Assembly: GCF_000004195.4 (NCBI RefSeq)
Contig: NC_030679.2
Span: forward strand, 20,427,212 to 20,491,211
Length of the DNA stretch: 64,000 nt
Source of the DNA: Xenopus tropicalis
Lineage: Eukaryota > Chordata > Amphibia > Anura > Pipidae
Direction of reading: 5' to 3'
In this document: piece by piece, positions 60,501 through 64,000 of the stretch
Layout of the letters: each line of letters begins with the position of its first letter
How positions within the stretch are numbered: the stretch's first letter is position 1
Program-made: the position numbers and the translations under genes
The notes under the pieces: model-generated
What the model was told of the DNA's origin: nothing
Databases searched by the model: none
Seen by the model: only the letters and a program-made list of their open reading frames with translations

Positions 60501-62297
60501 TTTAAGCAGACTTAAGGTTAAGATTACGGAAAGATCTCTTATCTGGAAAACCCCAGGTCCTGAGCATTCTTGATAATGGGTCCCATACCTGTACTTTAAA
60601 TCATCTCTAATACTGAAATTAATTAACAAAGGACTTAGAAAATACAAAAAACAGAGACTATCTAATAATTATACTTACAGTAAAATCCAAAAGCTGTAAG
60701 CAAGTGAGAAAGAAAAACAGACTGATAAATGCAATGCAAATTGATGAAATTATTGTTAGCACTATATTGCTGTAGATCATAAAATATACAGTGCTGACAC
60801 TTAAACAGGCACTATATCACCTTTTTCAACAAGGTCAGCAAATAGTTTGTGCTGAACATCATTTTTGCACATTGTTTTAATTAGGAATTATGTTTGGTTT
60901 TGCTACTTCTTACACTAAACTGAATCTGAAATTGAAACTTAAGTCACATTATAGTTCCTTTTCATCTGAGCACAATCAAAACAAATTAGTAGTCTATTGA
61001 GAAGACCTCTGTATAAACAACATCCCCTTTCCAAAATTGCATTCTATGTTAGGCTTTCAGATAAGGAGCAGTTGTTATACAAAGGTCTTATCAGTGAGTA
61101 GCAAATGTGTTTTTGATTGAGCTTGTACAAACAGGAAGTAGAATATAACAAAAACCGTGGATCTACCTTCATTAAATCAATAGGCAAGCAATTTTGTTCA
61201 GCAGTTCATAACAAGTTGTATTCGCTGAATTAATTTTAAAAAGGGGGGATACTGGCACTTTAAAGGAAAACTGTACCCCCAGAATACCAACAATAGTTTA
61301 TATTATGTTAAGTGGCCTATTAAAGAATCTTGCCAAACTGGAATATATATTTATCAGTAAATATTGCCCTTTTACATCCTTTCCTTTGAGCTGCCATTTA
61401 GTGATGGGCTGAGTGCCCCCTCGGAGATCACCTGACAGGAAATAATGCAGCTCTAACTGTAACAGGAAGAAGTGTGGAAGCAAAAGGCAGAACTTTTCCA
61501 TTTTATTTGGCTGATGTGACCTAGCATGTAAGTGTGCCTTGGCTTGTTTGTGTGCACTGGTAATCCTATGAGCCCAGGGGGTGGCCCTTAATTCTTAAAA
61601 TGGCAATTTTCTATTTAGGATTACCCAATGGCACATACTACTAAAAAAGTATATTTTTATGAAAATGGTTTATTTAGATGAAGCAGGGTTTTACATATGA
61701 GCTTGTTCATGCAATATATTTTTATAGAGACCTGCATTACTTGGAGTATAGTTTTCCTTTAAGAGAGTCAGCATCATATATTCCCATATGTTTAGTACAT
61801 TCTTTTTCAGAAAGCTGCCTAGCTGTCTAGTTTGAAGCCACCATGGATGGTACTAATGACACATAGTAATAATGTAAAAGTTGTCTCTTTAACATGAGCA
61901 TATGACTGATTATGGATATTTATTTTTTTATATATCATTCATACATTAAATATAATAACAACATTAAACCATTCAAAATCTGACACAGGGGTGTCTTACC
62001 AGCAAATGCTGTATTAAAATCACATCAAATCAAATTTATTTTAATTTATCATAGTTCCATAAAATGTATATGGTCACAGAAATGTAAGGTGTATTACTCC
62101 ATATATGTGGATATTACAATTTTGCACATGCAGTTTTACCAGTAGGATTGGAGAAATCCAATATGTTTGTTGTAGCTTGAAGCAAGTCTGGACTGCTTGA
62201 AGAGAGCGTGCCCGGAATGGGCATTATAGCCACACTGTGCCTGCACTGCCTGGTGCCAACAATACTGTCATCCTGGGACTGGATAACATGGCCATCA
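27521..62297 (-). CDS. rapgef6: rapgef6, Rap guanine-nucleotide exchange factor 6, C-terminal 14 exons
   Basis: This gene encodes an exchange factor that loads GTP on Rap GTPases. Exons in transcript order: 62140-62297, 59131-59371, 57863-58246, 55398-55609, 54659-54782, 50011-50034, 45628-45848, 44372-44560, 40939-41073, 40614-40727, 38675-38894, 36422-36903, 33465-33767, 27521-27546. They total 944 codons with stop, and all phases close. In this partial protein the Ras-association domain covers about 53-135, RasGEF about 150-390, then a Ser/Pro-rich tail ending DEQMSAV, a class-I PDZ ligand. Paralogue choice: [37 protein letters not shown] and [10 protein letters not shown] fit RAPGEF6 better than RAPGEF2 as I recall both. 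The cyclic-nucleotide-binding-like, REM and PDZ parts lie beyond position 64000. Confidence 0.92.
28027..28185. repeat. Possible foldback MITE
   Basis: GGGCTAAACTCCACT at the left and GGAGTGTTTTGTCC at the right are partial inverted repeats around GATCAGATTT-rich DNA. Boundaries are approximate. Confidence 0.4.
29483..29730. repeat. Hairpin-rich left arm of the piggyBac-like element
   Basis: Three strong palindromes are visible: GTAGGTACTACG with CGTAGTACCTAC, GCAGAGAGA-type arms around GCGGCAAAAGCCGC, and CAGCAGATGCGA with TCGCATCTGCTG. This GC-rich block contrasts with the AT-rich surroundings. Confidence 0.75.
30200..32440. repeat. Tandem array of about 390-bp units, five anchors
   Basis: GGGCATC anchors lie at 30495, 30889, 31275, 31649 and 32044. 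The unit order (distal type, then the ATGAATTAGG type, then the main type, then the terminal type) matches copy 1, but the main type is present only twice. Confidence 0.88.
33065..33231. mobile_element. Foldback MITE in rapgef6 last intron
   Basis: About 60-bp imperfect inverted arms: AATAATGTACCCC at the left, GGGGGTAAATTATT at the right, with internal GGAGTTCCATGAC and GTCACGGAACTCC pairing. Confidence 0.7.
33465..33767 (-). CDS. rapgef6: rapgef6 exon (PPTPPGY region)
   Basis: It encodes [20 protein letters not shown] and [14 protein letters not shown], then [21 protein letters not shown] donor after GATG gives the phase needed by the last exon. A nearby GTTGAA donor does not. Confidence 0.88.
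34322..35295 (-). mobile_element. Non-LTR retrotransposon 3' fragment (CR1/L2-like)
   Basis: The minus strand encodes [13 protein letters not shown], a stop, then [20 protein letters not shown], the C-terminal tail typical of CR1/L2-type ORF2. The end at 34322 (TAACATAGTAA) corresponds to the element's 3' terminus. It carries a 41-bp minisatellite. Confidence 0.65.
34519..34898. repeat. 41-bp minisatellite, nine copies
   Basis: CTATCTCCC starts at 34530, 34571, 34612, 34653, 34694, 34735, 34776, 34817 and 34858, exactly 41 bp apart. Units are nearly identical, differing mainly at CCCAT/CCCCT. Confidence 0.95.
35469..35489. repeat. Poly-A run in rapgef6 intron
   Basis: An A homopolymer of about 21 bp. 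A second lies at about 35991-36012. Confidence 0.85.
36422..36903 (-). CDS. rapgef6: rapgef6 exon ([17 protein letters not shown])
   Basis: This largest exon in the window contains [38 protein letters not shown] and the end [10 protein letters not shown]. Confidence 0.92.
37456..37679. mobile_element. Foldback MITE in rapgef6 intron
   Basis: The ends GTTAGGGTTAAGACACAC and GTGTGTCTTCACCCTTAC are inverted repeats, extended by CTACTAGTAGCAG and CTGCTACTAGTAA. Confidence 0.75.
38187..38355. mobile_element. hAT-like MITE (CAGCGGTTCTCAACCT end)
   Basis: The left end CAGCGGTTCTCAACCT pairs with AGGTTGAGAACC at the right. The last bases of the right end are decayed, and no clear target duplication is seen. 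Confidence 0.6.
38675..38894 (-). CDS. rapgef6: rapgef6 exon (SNCSVDSMS)
   Basis: It encodes [20 protein letters not shown] and [16 protein letters not shown], matching the RAPGEF6 serine-rich tail. Confidence 0.9.
40380..40596. mobile_element. CAGGTATGGGA-family MITE, degenerate
   Basis: GGGTATGGGATCCC at the left and the AATAATAAAACAATACC core. The right end is absent. Confidence 0.7.
40614..40727 (-). CDS. rapgef6: rapgef6 114-nt candidate cassette exon
   Basis: It has a TTTTCACAG acceptor and GTGGGT donor, entry and exit in phase 1, and length 114 (38 codons). It encodes [20 protein letters not shown] and [14 protein letters not shown]. The major human form I recall joins SPHK directly to GY, so this exon appears optional. 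Confidence 0.78.
40939..41073 (-). CDS. rapgef6: rapgef6 exon ([17 protein letters not shown])
   Basis: It is bounded by TTTGTAG and GTAAAG and ends in [17 protein letters not shown], a Ser/Pro-rich region likely to be phosphorylated. Confidence 0.88.
41257..41577. mobile_element. CAGGTATGGGA-family MITE, complete
   Basis: TACAGGTATAGGATCCC to GGTCTTATACCTGTA with a full conserved interior. It lies only 13 bp from the next hAT element. Confidence 0.88.
41591..42534. mobile_element. hAT-type non-autonomous element with internal minisatellite
   Basis: Ends CAGTGCTGTCCAACT and AGTTGGACAGCACTG are perfect 15-bp inverted repeats. The flanking ATTTAGGC (41583-41590 and 42535-42542) is a perfect 8-bp duplication. 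The interior holds CTGCC/TGTGTGCCAT repeats; no transposase is seen. Confidence 0.9.
41768..42090. repeat. TGTGTGCCATACTCTGCCTG minisatellite
   Basis: Short imperfect repeats with a higher-order period of about 128 bp (CCATACTTTCACTGTGTG at 41803 and 41931). Cys/Pro-rich frames across it are artefacts. Confidence 0.85.
42601..43420. mobile_element. Interspersed repeat related to the piggyBac-like element (copy B)
   Basis: Same family as 20906-21690. The stretch 43095-43262 parallels the right arm of the satellite-bearing element (CTAAAAGTCTCCTCC, CCTAAAGTGAAAGAGC) and reaches GGCAGCAAAATAGTTAA. Confidence 0.65.
43690..44105. repeat. 34-bp minisatellite, about 12 copies
   Basis: GATAGGTCAGTATGGGTCTG recurs at 43707, 43741, 43775 and 43809 and onward with small indels. 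Confidence 0.92.
44106..44180 (+). mobile_element. Non-LTR retrotransposon 3' terminus
   Basis: GTTGAACTTGATAGATTTTG followed by TCTTTTTTCAAAC and ATGTAACTATGTAAC is the same 3' terminus as seen, inverted, at 34322. Minisatellite 43690-44105 lies just inside it. Confidence 0.6.
44372..44560 (-). CDS. rapgef6: rapgef6 exon ([12 protein letters not shown])
   Basis: It encodes [24 protein letters not shown] and [17 protein letters not shown], closely matching the recalled RAPGEF6 tail. Confidence 0.9.
44980..45072. mobile_element. Tc1-like terminal fragment
   Basis: TA followed by CAGTGCCCTCCATG and TTTGGGACAAAGACATAG matches a Tc1-type terminal inverted repeat. No second end or transposase is nearby. 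Confidence 0.6.
45628..45848 (-). CDS. rapgef6: rapgef6 exon ([15 protein letters not shown])
   Basis: It encodes [37 protein letters not shown] and KVKQYISNL, a strongly conserved post-GEF segment. Confidence 0.93.
46325..46600 (-). mobile_element. Non-LTR retrotransposon fragment, degenerate
   Basis: ATCCATAAAGTTCAATC, ACCAATCGGATCAATCCCTGG and GAGAGAATTCCACAG parallel the fragment at 34322-35000, without the 41-bp expansion. Confidence 0.5.
47110..48690 (+). mobile_element. Tc1/mariner transposon, structurally complete, transposase broken
   Basis: It runs from CAGGTCCTTTTC (47110) to GAAAAGGACCTG (48690), with TA on both sides. Terminal inverted repeats are 199 bp each (47110-47308, 48492-48690) with two mismatches, so the insertion is recent. 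The transposase gene lies between. It sits in a rapgef6 intron in the opposite orientation to the gene. Confidence 0.95.
47438..48414 (+). pseudogene. Tc1 transposase, two frames with catalytic deletion
   Basis: The frame from ATG 47438 encodes the paired-type HTH region ([33 protein letters not shown]) and goes out of frame at about 47867 (QWSKV), ending at 47938. A second frame carries [23 protein letters not shown] and [12 protein letters not shown] to the stop at 48414. The second Asp and the Glu are 34 residues apart (DD34E). The segment that should hold the first Asp (SDES in relatives) is missing, an inferred deletion of about 28 bp, so the product cannot be active. Confidence 0.85.
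49213..49415. mobile_element. CAGGTATGGGA-family MITE, degenerate
   Basis: TGTATGGGATCTATTATCCAG at the left and TTACAGAAATACCC, AAAACCCCCAAG toward the right. The ends are decayed. Confidence 0.5.
50011..50034 (-). CDS. rapgef6: rapgef6 24-nt microexon (KKRWRSLG)
   Basis: On the minus strand TTGCAG precedes and GTAAGT follows this 24-nt segment. It enters and leaves in phase 2. Inclusion adds KKRWRSLG between MFRQR and SLSQGS, matching RAPGEF2, which reads KKKWRSLG at this point. Skipping keeps the frame, so it is probably alternatively spliced. Confidence 0.82.
50687..50877. mobile_element. Short inverted-repeat MITE
   Basis: TAGGGTTGGCACC at the left and GGTGGCAAACCTA at the right, with a CCACCCCACTCC-rich interior. 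Confidence 0.6.
51770..51905. mobile_element. CCATACAC-type MITE, left half
   Basis: AAAGGTGCCCAAACACATTAA followed by GCCAAGCGAGCAGATC and CCACCTACGGGTGGGCGATA, as in 23713-24054. It breaks off at a GGGGCACC. Confidence 0.7.
52640..52900. repeat. Isolated decayed unit of the 394-bp satellite
   Basis: ACTGGGAATCAATCTGTTCA followed by GAAGACCCCTAGCATTCATA corresponds to the anchor of the array units, with GTGTACTTTCCA-like sequence (ATGTACTTTCCACAT) about 150 bp on. No piggyBac-like ends are seen around it. Confidence 0.55.
53163..53484. mobile_element. TTTAAAGG-type inverted-repeat element
   Basis: TTTAAAGGACAAGGCAACTC at the left and GTTGACATGCCCTTTAAA at the right. Confidence 0.55.
53838..54075. 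mobile_element. CAGGTATGGGA-family MITE, both ends lost
   Basis: CCCCTTATCTGGAAACCC to TTTTTAGTAGAC, the conserved interior only. Confidence 0.75.
54659..54782 (-). CDS. rapgef6: rapgef6 exon (end of RasGEF)
   Basis: It encodes [20 protein letters not shown], ending MFRQR/S before GTAAGA. Confidence 0.93.
55398..55609 (-). CDS. rapgef6: rapgef6 exon (RasGEF core)
   Basis: It encodes [20 protein letters not shown] and [20 protein letters not shown], with the catalytic helical-hairpin region. Confidence 0.95.
57863..58246 (-). CDS. rapgef6: rapgef6 exon (start of RasGEF domain)
   Basis: It encodes [20 protein letters not shown], then [19 protein letters not shown] and [15 protein letters not shown], the CDC25-homology catalytic region. 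GTATGG donor, leftover AG joined to T of the next exon. Confidence 0.95.
58482..58904. mobile_element. TTAA-flanked inverted-repeat element
   Basis: TTAAAGGAGAAGGAAAGT at the left and ACTTTCCTCTCCTTAA at the right. Inside, CCAGTAGAGTGAAAAG and CTTTTCACTCTACTG form a long hairpin. Confidence 0.7.
59131..59371 (-). CDS. rapgef6: rapgef6 exon (Ras-association domain)
   Basis: It encodes [14 protein letters not shown], then [13 protein letters not shown] and [20 protein letters not shown], the RA-domain core. Confidence 0.93.
59761..59994. mobile_element. TTTAAAGG-type element
   Basis: TTTTTAAAGGGCACTTG at the left and ACTGGTCCTTTAAAGC at the right, with ACTCCAGTAGGGGGGAAAC and ACTCCAGTGGGGGAAAC as internal direct repeats. 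Confidence 0.5.
60270..60593. mobile_element. CAGGTATGGGA-family MITE, complete
   Basis: TACAGGTATGGGATCCC to GGGTCCCATACCTGTA. TA lies at both outer edges, as in the other complete copies. Confidence 0.9.
61259..61762. mobile_element. TTAA-flanked inverted-repeat element
   Basis: TTTAAAGGAAAACTGTACCC at the left and TATAGTTTTCCTTTAA at the right. No frame is recognised inside. Confidence 0.65.
62140..62297 (-). CDS. rapgef6: rapgef6 exon (linker before RA domain)
   Basis: It encodes [20 protein letters not shown] and [12 protein letters not shown], conserved between PDZ and RA domains in this family. First exon visible in the window. Confidence 0.9.
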
Positions 62298-63330
62298 CTG
62301 AAACAGAAATGAAAGCAAGTTGATTAGGAGGCAAGAACTGGCCTAAACTGTCAGTGTCAACTTAAGGTTTCCAAGGTCCATCAATTAACTCAAAGAGACC
62401 CTAATACCTTCAAACATTTGCCAGCATATAGCTTTTATTATCAATTTATTACTAATTTATTCTTTAGAGGAGCTTTTGCAGGATATATCTCATCTCCCTC
62501 GCCCTCAATAACACATACACATATTTTTATTTTGGTATGTGTGTCATGTGGCATATGACACATGGGGGAATTACAGTTTGTTTGTTTTTTTTAGCAACTT
62601 CCCAGGTTTGTAAATGGCAAATCTAAGAAAAAGAGGAAAAAATGTTGGTCTGCAAATTTTCAACATAGCCCAGCTTATAGTCCATTCATAAGAGGTAATG
62701 CCAGCATATGTACATAATATAAAGTAGCATATAACTTGATTCATATAAAATCCACATATTGCATTTAAATGCAATTGGATTGGATTCATTGCATGCTGCA
62801 GACTGAACTTTCAATTTTCAATCAGAATTTTGGCTCTTCCAAGCACAGAGAACACAATTGCACTCTCTGAACTAGCAGGCGCAGGGAGCAGGGGGGGGGG
62901 AATCGTAAGGCCTTCCTCGGGGCAGGAAGAGGCACCAAATCACCCCTAGTGGTAAAGTATGCTAGGTGCACTTCCGGAAACACCCATGATTACTACATAG
63001 CTGCACAAAAGCATGCAGTCTAAAAGCAGATTGGCCATTCAGCTTCTTACAGTATATGAATTACATTACATTTTTTCCTCTTTCATTGATCTGGTATAAA
63101 TTTACTGATAAAAACACACAAGGCAAAAATGATACAATTTCTTTCAACTGGACTGCAAGTAACAGGGAGGTTTAACAATGACTTTATCTACTGTAATATA
63201 ATAATAATATACAGTAACTGTATTATAGATCTCACAATCCAGCCACAGCAGGCTGTTTCTCTTGTATTTATATTTGGATGTGGCATTAGCCTTAAAGGTG
63301 AATCTAAATAATAAGTAAATTCTCTAAATT
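62298..63330. other. rapgef6 intron, nothing recognised except a poly-G run
   Basis: No exon of the PDZ-to-RA linker is found. A G-run lies at about 62892-62901. This is the intron before the exon at 62140-62297. Confidence 0.5.
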
Positions 63331-63334
63331 ATAC

Positions 63335-63542
63335 TTTTAATTATGTTTTTCCTCTGTAATAATATAACTGTACCTAGTACTTGTTCATAACTAAGACATA
63401 TTTAACCCTTATATGAGGCAAAACAATTTTATTGGGTTTAAATGATTTTTTAGTAGACAAATTACATTGACCTACTTACGGAAAGACCCTTATTTGGAAA
63501 ACCCCCAGGTCCCGAGCATTCTGTATAACAGGTTCCATACCT
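63335..63542. mobile_element. CAGGTATGGGA-family MITE, right part
   Basis: Conserved TTTTTAGTAGAC, CCGAGCATTCTGTATAAC and CCATACCTGTG. The left end is missing. Confidence 0.75.
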
Positions 63543-64000
63543 GTGCCACAAATTGTATGAAGGTGTCACGGTCACTTTAAGGCTTAATAAATACATTTTA
63601 AAGGGGATATAAGCCCAACATTTGGAAGGTGGGGCTTACACTACCACTTTTTTCCACTCCTGTCAATCAGATATCAGACTGCTTGCAAGTTAATTCTATT
63701 GGATGTATGAGCACTTGCTTTCTGATCCAACTTATATAATCTTACAGATAGTTTCTAATCTCAGTGGAACATTAAAAGAAAAAGGAAAAAAAGAAGAGAA
63801 AAAGACAAAGTCTGTTAGGACTGAAATTTAAGGAAGAGGGTTATTTATGCTCATAAGAGTTAATGAGACAGAATATTTGGTTAATTAGGTGTACCTATGG
63901 ATGAATCATTGAATCCAGCTGTACGACTGTGTATGCATGGGTGTTTTGCTTCCTCTGGGTATGTGCTGGTGTCTGATCCTACAGTTCCCCTATTGCACGG

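Overview
The window looks like frog genomic DNA, most likely Xenopus. It is AT-rich, has long introns, and is packed with short inverted-repeat elements that I associate with Xenopus, such as a family ending CAGGTATGGGA present about ten times. The species call is an inference from repeat style and from protein similarity recalled from memory. No database was searched.

Two genes fill most of the window. On the + strand, 11710-18831, is a compact 13-exon gene for a 463-residue Ste20/GCK-like protein kinase. All its intron phases close. On the - strand, 27521-62297, are the last 14 coding exons (943 residues plus stop) of rapgef6, a Rap guanine-nucleotide exchange factor. They encode the Ras-association domain, the RasGEF (CDC25) domain and the long Ser/Pro-rich tail ending in a PDZ ligand (MSAV). 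The 5' part of rapgef6 lies beyond position 64000. Two of its exons look like frame-neutral cassettes: a 24-nt microexon (50011-50034) and a 114-nt exon (40614-40727). A 26-nt final exon (27521-27546) carries the stop. A decayed fragment with the last two exons of slu7 lies at 4315-5552. The two genes converge tail to tail; the slu7 fragment and the kinase gene are both on +.

Layout: 1-3812 is the right part of a TTAA-bounded piggyBac-like non-autonomous element filled with a tandem array of about 394-bp units. 4315-5552 is the slu7 remnant. 5700-11700 holds dispersed repeats, including a 980-bp offset tandem duplication. 11710-18831 is the kinase gene. 18832-27500 holds transposon remnants (a Tc1 fragment, a LINE tail and several MITEs). 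27521-62297 is rapgef6, with many elements in its introns. 62298-64000 is its next intron.

The most notable structure is the satellite-bearing piggyBac-like family. A second, complete copy (29466-32781, 13-bp terminal inverted repeats CCCTTTCACTGCC, TTAA on both sides) sits inside an older hAT-type element that keeps its own perfect 8-bp target-site duplication. Both copies share the same order of unit subtypes but differ in the number of the expanded subtype (five versus two). A lone decayed unit survives at about 52640-52900. Other points are a very young Tc1 element (199-bp terminal repeats with two mismatches) whose transposase has lost its first catalytic aspartate, and an out-of-frame continuation after the kinase stop codon.
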